From positions 25,171,555 to 25,235,554 of the forward strand of contig NC_065875.1 of NCBI RefSeq assembly GCF_933775445.1: a stretch of 64,000 nucleotides of DNA, given 5' to 3'. The stretch is from Argentina anserina (lineage: Eukaryota > Streptophyta > Magnoliopsida > Rosales > Rosaceae). The translations under genes and the position numbers were made by a program. Position 1 is the stretch's first letter. The number at the start of each line of letters is the position of its first letter. The notes under the pieces were generated by a model. It made no database searches, was not told the DNA's origin, and saw nothing but the letters and a program-made list of their open reading frames with translations. Shown piece by piece: positions 1 through 11,776 of the stretch.

Positions 1-99
1 TGATTTCCTGGTTGCAGGGTTAAGCATATATAATAGAGACTCCATGTATTTTCCGTTCAACAATTGTCCATGTAATTTGCAAAGCAACAAGCCATTGCA

Positions 100-1080
100 G
101 TGAGACGCCCAGCTGATTTCAAAATGTTTCAATTCACTGAAAACCCAGTCGAGCTTTGTGGGTACAATATCATGTTCATTCAGAGTTTCAATATTCGAAT
201 TGAGATCAAAAGAGTAAAGGGAAAATGGCCAAGTGTTCCCATGTTTTGGGAGGATCGTTTGGTTGTGACCGGTATAGATGACTCTTTGTCTTTGGCGGAA
301 TACATGCTCATTCTGAAAAGTTTTATCACGGTGCAGTTTGACAAATTTGGGGCCGTAAATTAGAGAATGCCATGATTTTGAAACACATCTGAATCGGCAT
401 AAGGATTTGACCGGAAGCCGTGAAAGAATATCCTCCTTGACCTCGACTGGAAGGGCCGGAAGGCTGTGGCTATTAGCTTTGCAGTTCCTCATCCTCACCT
501 CCATGCCAAGCGTCCAGGCGACAAAACTGTATGATGGATTGTAAGCTCCCAACCAGACCGTATAGAAAAACTACTGTTAATCCAGAGGTTGTTTCGTTGA
601 TGGTTGTTTAATGAGTTCCTTTTCTGTATATGCAAAGGAAATAAAATTTTCCTCTTCCACCTGAAAATAGGAAATCCTAAACTGGTCCCAAGTCCTAACC
701 GTGTATGTATTTGAAGTTGAATGAAAATCCAAAGTAACACTTGGCCATTGACCTACTGCATGTCAATATATGGGGTTTCCGGATCAAAGGAGGAAGAAAA
801 ATAATATTCATAATATTTTTTTTATTTTCAGTTCCCAGACATTTCTTATATGGGACCCGAAGACAAACTCAGCGGAAGACAACCCTCAAATGCTCCACGG
901 TAGTACACCGTTACATACCGAAGCGGAGATGCCAATTTAGAAACCGGGCATCAGGATATCCCCACGGTCGAAAGTAATATTTCCGGCGTGGGACTAATCC
1001 CTGACGGATCCCATGTGAAATGGTTCCAACTCGGAATTTCACCAGGTGCCCTAGCCACAATAATGTCCTTCATGCCCTAA
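100..1080 (+). pseudogene. unrecognised decayed coding remnant
   Basis: An open stretch at 100-363 encodes 87 residues of ordinary, non-repetitive composition (for example VVTGIDDSLSLAEYMLILK). A second coding-like stretch in another frame at about 836-1078 includes GLIPDGSHVKWFQLGISPGA. The frames between them are broken by stops, and no clean exon-intron structure joins them. I do not recognise the family. It could be the 3' part of a gene that begins before the window, or a pseudogene. That it is decayed protein-coding DNA is an inference from composition. Confidence 0.3.
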
Positions 1081-1480
1081 ATCAGGCTCATATTATGACC
1101 CAGTTAAAAATAAAGAGATGTGTAATGACTCCGCCAACGATCGAATAATATTCATAATATAATCCTCATCTTTTGTCATAAACTTGATGGAAAATTGTAT
1201 TGCGTATCACCAATTATGGTATCTTCATCCGAGTGATACCTTATAGTACTTGATCACTAACCAAATCATGATGATGTACAGATACTCGCACACAAACATA
1301 ACCAAATCATGAGATTAATTTATCGTTCCTCCAACTCCATATCATATCACATAATCACATATCTCGTAGTAGTTGAATACACATGTGATTGCCCCAACTC
1401 TGTCTGTGTGTGTGAGGTAGGTCTCTTGTTCCTCCCTCAATCAAATTCAGTTCCCTGCAAAGAAGAAGAAAATCAAGAAA

Positions 1481-4303
1481 ATGGAGAAAGCAGTGCCCGC
1501 ACTTGTTCTTGGAATGAGAGGAATAGGAAAGAAAGTATCAACCAGAGATGCATGGGTAAACGACGGACCTTTAACTGTTAGAACTTTTGATATTGGAATT
1601 TATCGGCTTTACCTACCAAATTAGGCTTTGCTGAGACTCGCTTAGGCTTTGGTGTGCTACATTTTCAGGTCAACATGCTGCCTGATCGGTCATTCGAAGT
1701 CTTGGGTCTCATGGAACGCGAGTCTCAAAAAGCTTTACAAGACTTTGGATGGATTACCGGGTGCAATTCGAGAGCTATTTCGACAAACAGAGCTATGATG
1801 AACTGGTAGAGTTATCCTTTATTCTGTGTAAGATTACTGTCCGCAGAAATTTCGTTTTTCTTTACAGTTTAATCTTCATTTTTGTTTTGATTTATTAACA
1901 TTAGTTTGAGGTAGTGGTATTCAAAACCGTTTGTTACAGTAGCAAAGTTGATGCTTTTGAATTGGGAGGCCTAAATCGATATTCTGAAAACACCGTAGCG
2001 AAACTTTACACTGAGTTCATCTTATGCACCTTCCGACTTAATCACTTAAAGTAGCTGTATTAGATTGTCTGCAGTTAGTTCATCTTACTGAGTATGCCTG
2101 ATTCTGTACTTGTGAGGTTTTCCTTAATAAGCCATCACAGTGCTGTAATGGAATCTTCCTGCTGGTCCTAGACAGTGTGAACACATGTATGAAAAATGCT
2201 TGGAAATATATCAGATCTACATGTTTACAGGGATAAGAAAATGAAATTTCTACTGTTATATTTTGTAACTCTGTCGAGTATAATGTTTATGTTTTATATA
2301 TACCATAGTCCATAGGTGTTTCCTTCTCTTACAGGAGCTGATTTACCGCTGGAACAATCAGGAGATTATGGTCAAGTGGATGACTCGTACGTTTTACTGG
2401 CTGCATGACAGCTTCATCAAAGATGATGACATAGTAGACTCTCCCTAAAAGATATTGGACGTGAAATGTTCAAGGACATGGTAAGTTGTCACGCTTTAGG
2501 TCCTTAATGATGGCAATTCTATATTTTATTCTAATTTACTTTATTAATTTGGCAGGTCTTTCTGAAAATACAAGCTAATGTCACAAATGCTGTTCTCCCA
2601 TTGGTAAGAACTTATAATTTTTTAAATCTTGTTGTATGTTGCATGAAAAGTTGTATAGCAATTTTTTTTTTCTGTTCAGATTGGTGACCAACTGGAGGAA
2701 GAGCTGATTGATACCTCACTGCTAAAGAAAATCATGAATATCTATGGCTCTGTTGAGATAGGGTTTGGAGATAATTTAGAGAAGGAAATTATAGAAAAAA
2801 TCAGGGCATTCTATGCCAGGAAAGCATCAAAGTGGGGTTCTAAAAGTTCTTGTTCAGAATATATTGCAAAGGTGAATTTTGTCATCTGAATTTGGTTCCG
2901 TGTGTGTTCTCATTTTAAGACTGGTCTAATACTTTGTTCTGAGTTTGCAGGTAGAAGAATGCTTGAGAAAGGGAGCCGCAGTTAGTTGGTACCTACGTCC
3001 GACCAATGAGCAGAGTGTGGTTCAGGTTAGTTGATGTGTATATATTGAATTCATGCAACAGAATTAAGGGGGCTAGTGGGTCTATTTTGGTTGGTTGCTG
3101 CATTATTATAGACATTCATGCTTGACCCTCTATTGTATAAAATTTGATGCTTTTTATAACTGCATATTTGACTTGTAGATTATTCAACAGGAGTTGTTGG
3201 CGGTGGCTCGGCTCCATGCCACAAATGTATGTTATCCGCTGCTGGTATATGTAATCTAGCATTCATGCTGCAAGTTCATAATGCCGACTTTTTTTTTATG
3301 TCAAGGTGGAGGATCTTTGTAGATTGTTTGAACTTTTCCATAACGCACCTCTGTGCCCTTCATCATTCTCATTAGCATTTAGAGAAGTAAGTTCCCTCAC
3401 CTCTTCTGTTCTACTACCTTAGCTGCTTTATTCTTGCAATGCACTGATATTTTTTGACTATTTGTAGCTTGTTGTTGCTGAGGGTGAAACATTGGTCGAG
3501 GATGCAAAAGCAAGGCAGCTCACTGATGATCCTGCAAACATTCAGGTTAATATTGAATGGGTAATTTTACGAAGAACCACCTAAGAGGCATACTGTCTGA
3601 TGAAGAGATGGGTGATATAGATACACACCAAAATCCGCCCATGTAGTATAGTGTTCAGTTCTGGTCACTTTAGGAATCATGATAATGATGATATAGGCTG
3701 TAAAACTCATGTGTTTGATCATGAGGTCTAGTGTAAAGGTTTTAGACTACTAATCCTATAATAGCCCCACATGTTTTAACTGCAACTTTCAACAAGGTTT
3801 GTGTCAAGCTATCTTATCTGCAGTTCTCTTTACTTTTCTGTTCTTCTTGTTCTCTCATTTCACTCTAAGTTTGTAAAAGCTGCTTCATTATGTGGTTAAT
3901 GTAGTTGTTTCGGCTTGGTTTCTCTGAATTCCCTTTTTGTTTGCTGGGCTCTAATCACCTTGTTTGAGCATTCTAACAAAAGAAATAATATTTGGAAGTA
4001 ATACAAGAATGAACACTGGTCAGATTGTTTTCAGTCATGTAGATGTGGCAGGCTGGCAGCCAAGTCTTATACATAAAATTTCTTTTTGTAATTTTATTTT
4101 ACACAGTCAGTGTTTTCATATATAGTTTTGGTTTGGTGAATCTGCAGCCCAGTATCAATGCAATCGAGAGACAGATTGCAGTTGTGGACTTACGTGATTA
4201 CTTGGAGAAAATTAAACAGGAGGGAGCATCTGAACGGATTTACCATTACCCTCTATACATTGCCGGAAGTGGTGTTCAGTGTTCGGGTAGCACATCTCTG
4301 TAG
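1481..4303 (+). pseudogene. cullin-1-like gene, truncated and frameshifted
   Basis: Exons with GT-AG borders at about 2335-2480, 2556-2603, 2680-2871, 2951-3025, 3179-3226, 3306-3386 and 3468-3545 encode a protein resembling the N-terminal cullin repeats of plant CUL1, the scaffold of SCF ubiquitin ligases. Recognisable pieces are WNNQEIMVKWMTRTFYWL, SLLKKIMNIYGSVEIG, FYARKASKW and VEDLCRLFELF. An upstream exon near 1660-1806 continues the similarity (YRVQFESYF) but needs a frame change. In exon 2335-2480 the frame reaches TAA at about 2446-2448, while the next cullin-like residues (SLKDIGREMFKDM) lie in another frame, so a small indel is present. The last open exon (4148-4303) is not recognisably cullin. 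The C-terminal cullin homology domain, RBX-binding region and neddylation site are absent. Most likely a pseudogene or truncated duplicate. A short N-terminal protein translated from an alternative splice form cannot be excluded. Confidence 0.7.
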
Positions 4304-5454
4304 AGATATCATGGTCTCAGAGCTTTGTAATCGTGTTCTGTATTGGACACAGTTTTGGTTTAGTTTAAAGACCACATTTGAGTTGTACAGAAGATTGTTC
4401 CTGTGGAGATGTATTGTTTGTTCCATGTTAAAGAGGAAGAGCAAAAGAAATGGAAATAGAAATCGTACTTTTTGTGTCTTAAAGGTTTCTATATTATGCT
4501 CCTTCTATAGTATGCTCCTTCCATTGAGAGATCTCTTCATCGGATGTTTTATACTTTTATAGGAATAAGTCATTTCAAACTTTTCAATTACAAAATCACA
4601 TTGAAAACTGTTAATAGGTTTATAGGAGTATATCACATGTCTAAATTTTCTTTAAAATACCAAACCACTTGTCTCGATGAGAATTAAGCTGATAGTTATA
4701 ATTTTCAACTCATTATGGATGAAATCATATGTATGATATTGGATATTACAACATAAGCGATAGATTGCACTATAACAATCACCATTCATGTTTAAATAAG
4801 GGAGATTCTCAATAACTAGTGAATATTTTGGTGCAAGTAAATTTTGCATACACAAAGAAATTCACTCCAACATATAAGGGTTTTCGTGACTAAATAAAAC
4901 TTTTTTTATCCGGTCATTTGTTCAGTTCGGACTTTCAGATTGAAGTTTTCTTTAAACAAGATTTTGATGAGGCAAACATCGTTTGAATCCTCATGCTGCT
5001 TAAAATATAAGTAACAAAAATTTCAAGCGACCTGGCTAGTTTGTAACTTGGTATGGAACACATTTTTTTCCCTACTTTCATAGTAGAACGTTGGTTGTTA
5101 ATACTTGTCATTTTCTGGCTCTCTTTTACATATAATGGTGCATGTATTTCACTTAACATAATATAATTCAATAAAAAAAATTGAAATTACTATCAATCAT
5201 TAACAAAAAGAAAGATAATTACTCGCTTAATTGGAAAGCAAGACGAAAACATTAACAAATTACTGTATGTATCCCCTATTAATCATCCCTCACGTTTTGG
5301 GTGCCAACCTTTAACGCAAATTGAAGCAAAAACGAAAACCCCGTCCCGTCGCCCTGAATAGTCGCCGCGGCATCATTTCCGGCTCCCACCAGAAAAGCTC
5401 AGCAAAAAGCTCAAAGCCTCTTTTCCAATCAGCTCTCAACCGAAATCCAATTTC

Positions 5455-8400
5455 ATGTCTTCTGCGCTCTGCCTTGTTCTTCTTCTCTTTCTCAGCCTGC
5501 TCGCCGTCACGCTCTCCTCGCCGGGATCGCGCTCCATCCTCCGCGCCGTCAACTCCGGCCCCGCCGCCGATCTCCGCGACTACGCCGTCGATTTGAACGT
5601 CACTAATTTCGATGCGGTGCTCCGCGACACTCCCGCCACCTACGCCGTCGTCGAATTCTTCGCTCACTGGTTAGAAAAACCTCTCTCGTATTATTTGCTT
5701 CAAGATTGATTCTTTTTCCGTTCTTAAATTCGTTAATTAGATCTGTAAGTGAAAATTTACGGCCAAATGTGAATCTTAGTTTACCATTTGAGTTGAGCTC
5801 TGGCTCAGTAGATGAAGTATTGTGTTAGTTGGATCTTGAATTTGACTAGTTCTGCCTCTACATGTTTAGGTTTTCGTATAGCTAATTGTTTGAGGCATTG
5901 GTAGTCTGTATAGTTGTATGCTACCAGAAGTTTGATCATTTTTTTGTTGTTGTTGTTGTTAATGTTGACCTTGCAGGTGTCCGGCTTGCCGGAATTATAA
6001 GGTAATGTTGTTGCATTGCTATCAGATGTTTGTGTATTGAATCATTTGTAGTGATGGTTGTCTTATTGTTGGGTTTAAATTTGCAGCCGCAATATGAAAA
6101 GGTTGCAAGGCTGTTCAATGGGCCGGATGCTGTGTATCCAGGGACGGTGTTGATGACAAGGGTTGACTGCGCGTCAAAGGTATGAATCTGTTGTGTGTGT
6201 GTGTCTATTAGCGTGTTGTTTTTGTTAGTCATACCGTATCAATCATCGAGTATTGGTCCTGCATATATTCTAGAGATCATTAAGAAAAAACAAGCTTGAT
6301 CAACTATTGACTCACTGATAGAACGTTATAGTGTTCCTAGTCCCTATTAAGTGTTTCATCTGTTCAACTAGGGTTTTTCTATCAACTGATTATTTTCTCT
6401 TGTTATATCTGAGCTGTCCATCAATCTGTTCTTATACTAAGTTCTCAACATATGTATGATCAGTTCTGAAGGCTGGGATTCCGTTTTGGTAGAATGGGTT
6501 CTGGTAGACATGATGGAAACTGTTCCTTTTGTAGCCACTGTTAGAATTCCGTTTAAGGGAAGCCAAATTTGACTCCAGTAATATGAATGTTGAATCCATT
6601 TAACAGATGGTTGGATTTAGACCTGAACCTTCACATTTATCTTCTCCTCGTGCTGACTGCTGAGTATGACAGTAGTCACTAGTGTCTTTAGAATTAGCAT
6701 CTTCATATACTACTTCCTTTATGATTGATTATTTTTTTGTTAAAAACATGGATTGGTTATTAGACCCTACCCTTTAACTTGTTTGGCAGCACAGATAAAT
6801 ACCAAACTTTGTGATAGCTTCTCCGTAAGCCATTATCCTATGCTCTTCTGGGGCCCTCCATCTAAATTTGTATCTGCTGGTTGGGAGCCTAAACAAGAGA
6901 AGAGTGATATACAAGTCATTGAAAATGGGCGTACAGCTGACCGGCTGCTGAATTGGATCAACAAGCAATTGGGCAGGTATAATGTATATACACTATAGTT
7001 TGTTTAATGAATTTAACACTTGTGCAAGGAAAGTGCATTGATTCAATAGACAATACAAACACTGGGGATGATTTCTCATTCCCGATTGGTTATTGATGCA
7101 TGCATCACACTTAATTATTAAGTAATAAAAATTCTGTAATGAATTAACAATGGGTCGTGGCTATTTTTATGGCAAATATAACCTGTGTGGAACTATAGAC
7201 CGTCATCTGTGCCTTTTGGATATTGTATGGTCTATTTCAAAACTCTTATCAATTCAAATTTTTAGACCTTAAGCACTCTTGACTCTCTAAATCAGTGGTT
7301 GATCCTGCACATTAGCTGGATTGAGTAAATGGTTGTGTATTCAAGTGTTTCTGAGGATGATAACTGGCATTGTGTGTTTATTTCATTAGTTGTAATTCGA
7401 GTTCCAGCCGCACAAAATATTGCTAACATCTAACGGTTTGGAATGTTTCAGCTCATTTGGATTGGATGATCAGAAATTTGAAAATAACCATCTTCCATCA
7501 AATGCATCAGACCCTGGACAGGTCCATTACAGAGCAAAACTTTGAAACAACTACTTCTATTAGAAGAATAGTAGATTGTTCAAGATGATAACAGTTGCAA
7601 CGCTTGAAATTTGACAGATTGCTCGGGCTCTATATGATGTCGAGGAGGCAACATCCACGGTGTTTGAAATTATCTTAGAACATAAGGTATCATTTAGACA
7701 TTTAGTCTTTATTTGTCTCTTCCAACTGGAGCCTTCTTTTGGTCCTTCTTTCCCCATTATTTACAGATTCATTTGTACACATGTTTTACCAGATGATCAA
7801 ATCAGAAACAAGGAGCTCACTTGTTAAATTTCTTCAACTTATAGTTGCTCACCATCCTTCAAGGAGGTATAGAAAACCAACAATTTTGTCATCCCTATTT
7901 ACTTTACCGAAAAGGCAATTTCATAATTTTACTCTAGATACCTATTGTAGGTGCCGGAAGGGAAGTGCAGAGGTACTCGTGAGTTTTGATGATGAGTATC
8001 CACTAGATGTGTGGGCAGCTAACAGACATGAAGACCAAGATGGAAAGGGTGCCCTGGGAAATGTTCAGATTTGCGGAAAAGATGTTCCTCGTGGGTACTG
8101 GGTAAGTATTAAAGGCTGTTATTTGATGGTATAGCATTGGCTAAATTTTGTGGAATGGCTTACTAATTGCTATGATTCTTCGGAATACTTCACAGATGTT
8201 CTGTCGTGGTAGCAAGAATGGTACGAGGGGATTTAGGTAATTGTTTATTAATAACATGACCATTCAGCTTTAAATTTTCTCTAGGAAGCCTTTTGGCATA
8301 CTGAATAAGTTGTATGTGAAATACTTTCTAATGTTGATTATGGTTTGTTTTCTTAGCTGTGGATTATGGGTTCTTCTTCATTCACTCTCGGTGCGAATTG

Positions 8401-9048
8401 AGGATGGAGAGAGCTCTTTTGCATTTGCCACCCTTTGTGACTTTGTACACAACTTCTTTATCTGTGAGGAGTGTCGCACACATTTTTACGACATGTGTTC
8501 AAGGTACAGTCAACTCAGAATAATGCACTTTCTAAGTCTTGTAAAGCTCTTCTGATCTAAACTGCTTTTGTTCTATGATCAGGGTTTCTAGTCCTTTCAA
8601 CAAATCTCGTGACTTTGCCCTTTGGCTGTGGCATGCGCACAATAAAGTCAATGAGAGACTAATGAAAGAGGAAGCCTCTTTAGGAACTGGTGATCCGAAA
8701 TTCCCGAAGATGATCTGGCCTCCAAAGCAACTTTGTTCATCTTGTTACCGATCCCAGAAGAACAACGATATTGATTGGGACGAGGATGCTGTGTTCAACT
8801 TCTTGACCAATTATTATGGGAAGACGCTTGTTTCTCTAAACAAAGATAAGGGCCTTAGTGGGAATGACCGGACAAATGCAGTGCTGGAAGATTTAGTTCC
8901 TTCAACAAACGCGATTGTGGTGCCTCTGGGGGCTGCACTAGCCATTGCTGTTGCTAGTTGTGCATTTGGGGCACTCGCTTGCTACTGGCGTTCACAGCAG
9001 AAGAGTCGGAAGTATTACCACCAACTACACTCTTTAAAGAACATTTGA
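5455..9048 (+). CDS. QSOX: quiescin sulfhydryl oxidase (QSOX), 11 exons
   Basis: Flavin-dependent enzyme that inserts disulfides into secretory proteins and passes electrons to oxygen. Exons: 5455-5669, 5977-6001, 6087-6179, 6795-6976, 7452-7521, 7618-7686, 7793-7866, 7951-8101, 8196-8236, 8357-8503, 8583-9048. All junctions are GT-AG and in phase, giving 510 residues, close to the Arabidopsis QSOX proteins. Residues 1-21 are a signal peptide. A thioredoxin/PDI domain carries WCPAC (CxxC at 73-76). The C-terminal Erv/ALR domain has RGFSCGLWVLLHSL near 304-317, the active-site CEEC at 343-346, the FAD-binding HAHNKVNERL at 373-382 and a CSSC at 407-410. A membrane segment lies at about 466-490, followed by a basic tail. 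Only one thioredoxin domain is present, as is usual in plants. The start is the ATG that opens the signal peptide. It likely acts in the Golgi, ER or cell wall. Confidence 0.95.
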
Positions 9049-10430
9049 TAATTAGGGGGCTGTCCAACTCTTTCAAAAACTGGATTAAAGATCCAGGACA
9101 CAGTGGGACAGTAAAAAAAATAGAAAGGGAGAAAGATAGACATTCTTCAATTTCTTATTTCTTTTTCTTGCACCAAATTTCAGGCCAAGGAGAACCTGGA
9201 GCTAATTTTGTTGCAAGGACAACCCTGGCACAGCCTATAAGGTGCGCAGCAGGGGGAGATCAGGGTATGTAGGAATTCAGATACAGCCTTATACAAGATG
9301 GCCTGCTCAAGGTTCTTCTGTACCCTATTTAAACTTTCATTTTCTACACAATTAAGGGTTGTACAGCTTTAAGTCGGTCTAATTTTGGAAGAGAGAATTC
9401 AAGATCTATGCGGCTTTTATTTGAATCCATTTGTTGCATGGATCTTTAGTCAAAGATTGGAAAAACCATTGTTGTCAGAGGCCATATTGATTATTTTCCA
9501 TTATATATTTAATACAGAAGAATTTCTTAGTGATTGAAAAGGGTCTACAGAAGAATTTCTAGCTATTTGAGTGCGTGCCGTGCGATAAAGCATATAACAT
9601 GGTACTCTGGCCATACTGATATTCCTTCTCAAAAAAAGTTGTACGATTTTTGCAACTGAATGAACCCTACTTCACATTTGAACCAAACATCTTGATTTCA
9701 GAAAACACAGATTAACCTTTGATGGTGCATAAATGATACGATCTTCCTCAGTTCTTTATCATTGCCCCTCGGTATAAAATCCGATCAATCATCTTTCTTT
9801 TGGAAAGGTAGCAGATCCTCTGATCCAGAAACATGACTCTTTTATCAGTAAACAATTACTAGTTTTCATGACTTCTGGGTTCCCTCTTCCATGGCAAGCT
9901 AAAGAAGCTTCCTGATTGCCTGGTCTCAGTATTTGCAAGTATGATATGCTGTCACTCGCAGCTTTTGGTTATTGCGATGAAAAGACAAACCAAGACAATG
10001 TTTGCAAAACCAAGTTTAGGAAGTCCCTGTTCTCAGATTGTTTCAGTTCAAATTAAGGTACAAGCGTATCAGTTCTCCTGCACTAAATCTCTACGTATGC
10101 CTTTGTCTTTCGGTTAGAACGGAAAATGTGTTTAGTGACGCGCACTTTCTCCCAGCTTTGGTGCTTCATTTGTAATCGGTATAATCTTTTGTATATTATA
10201 TACAAGAGGGTTTTCTTTACAAACTGTACAGATGATGGAGTCCACAATGGAGTCCACAGTTCTGACAGTTGCTCTACTTTTCACACTAGTGTTCTATCTT
10301 TCTATGAATGATAAAGGAGATAATAATCACAATTCCACCATCTTACAGCAGCTAAGCATTGCTGTCCAACTTTCTTTTTCATCTTCTCCTCGTCGAAACA
10401 CCACGACCAGATTCTTGCTTAGGAGGTTCT
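9049..10430. other. 3' intergenic region between convergent genes
   Basis: This stretch holds the 3' untranslated ends of the QSOX gene (left, +) and the RING-CH gene (right, -). No coding region is supported. The short open frames at 9049-9272 and 10126-10456 have no recognisable content and no splice support. Confidence 0.6.
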
Positions 10431-11776
10431 TTAATTCTCTGTTGCTATTCGAATGATATGAGCCTGAGGCTGCAGAACTGAAGAAGGTTCTGTTTCTTCA
10501 TCGTCGGAGGAAGTTGTGGACGAACTCGAAAGGTCCTGAACCAAGACAGAAATGCATTTGCATTTGTTAGCACTATTAGGAATTACTAGTTCTCTAAACT
10601 TTTGATTGATTAGTTAACGTACCTGTTGGTGTCGGCGTCGCTGAATAGCAGTCACCAGCCTCACCATCACATAAATTGGCAGAACGATACCAACAGTTCT
10701 TAAAACCAATAGCTGCACTCAAGTGAGAAAAGCTCAGACAGATTCCTTATAAAACAGTCTTCCAAAATAGAATTAGGAACTAAGAAATTATGCTTTACCA
10801 TAATAAGTGGGGAAGTGTAGTCTTTGTTTCCACTAATTATTAGAGGAAGAGTATGCCTTAAAACGAGCAGAACCATGAACTGCACACAGAAATTCAGAGT
10901 CATTGTTACATTGATCTTCATGCGATGATCTGCACCATTTTTATTCAACAATAGAAAGAAGGATTACAATGAAAGCGACTGATCGACACCATAATACGCT
11001 TCTTGCAGTAGAAGCAGAATACTCATCATATTCACGAGGATTCAGGAACTCACGATCAGTTGAAACCATTATAATACGAGGACTGCCCCTTCTTGAAACT
11101 TCCCAGTTCCCCCTAATGTGAATGGCAAAGAAAGCTATGTCAAACTACCAAAACAGCTCCGAAATAGTCATATGGCATACAAAACCAGAGGTTACAAGTA
11201 CCTGAAGTTCATAGGGATGCGCCCGAAGTGAAACAGTGGAGGAGGAGCTGTATAACCAGGCTTGAATTGCTAATATCAACAAAAGAATCCAAATTAAATT
11301 TACAAGACTCATTTTGGAGATCGACTTCATGATCTTCGAGGAAAATAGAAATGTAGCAATGAGAACCTACTTGGTGGCATATCTCACACAATGTGTCACC
11401 TTTCTCATTACACCATCTCTGCACACATCTGCGGTGAGCATACTGCAATTCCAACAAGCCATTAATCATCAGAAAACATTGACATTTATGAATTGCATAT
11501 GAACCTTATTATATGAACCTTTAAGCTGCCACAACATGAACAAGGTGTCTCCATGTTCGAATCTTCATCCTCATCCTGACATATTCTGCATTCTACTAAT
11601 TTTCTAGGAGATAACACAATATCCTCGAAATCAATCTTCTGGCAATTTGAGTAATCAAGTTTCGGCATTTCGACTGCTGAGGATGTGGCCTGCATCGACC
11701 TATTTCTGCTCTCGATTGCCTCTAATGTGGATTCGGTGAGCAACCTATCCACCAACAATACAAAGTGTTCACCCAT
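10431..11776 (-). CDS. RING-CH (RINGv) membrane E3 ubiquitin ligase, 7 exons
   Basis: Exons in reading order: 11776-11519, 11442-11371, 11269-11202, 11112-10968, 10879-10799, 10712-10623, 10535-10431. They join in phase with GT-AG borders to give 272 residues. The RING-CH zinc finger (C4HC3) spans about residues 63-108: C63, C66, C79, C81, H89, C92, C105, C108, with the typical WCNEKGDTLCEIC stretch. It is followed by a PGYTAPPP linker and two hydrophobic segments, about 176-195 and 209-228. The tail is acidic and serine-rich (SSSSTTSSDDEETEPSS). This is the plant MARCH-like family of membrane-anchored E3 ligases, which ubiquitinate membrane proteins with an E2 partner. The 5' UTR probably extends past 12240 with one or more introns (CACTTAC on the plus strand near 12230 reads as a donor). 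The specific substrate is unknown. Confidence 0.9.
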
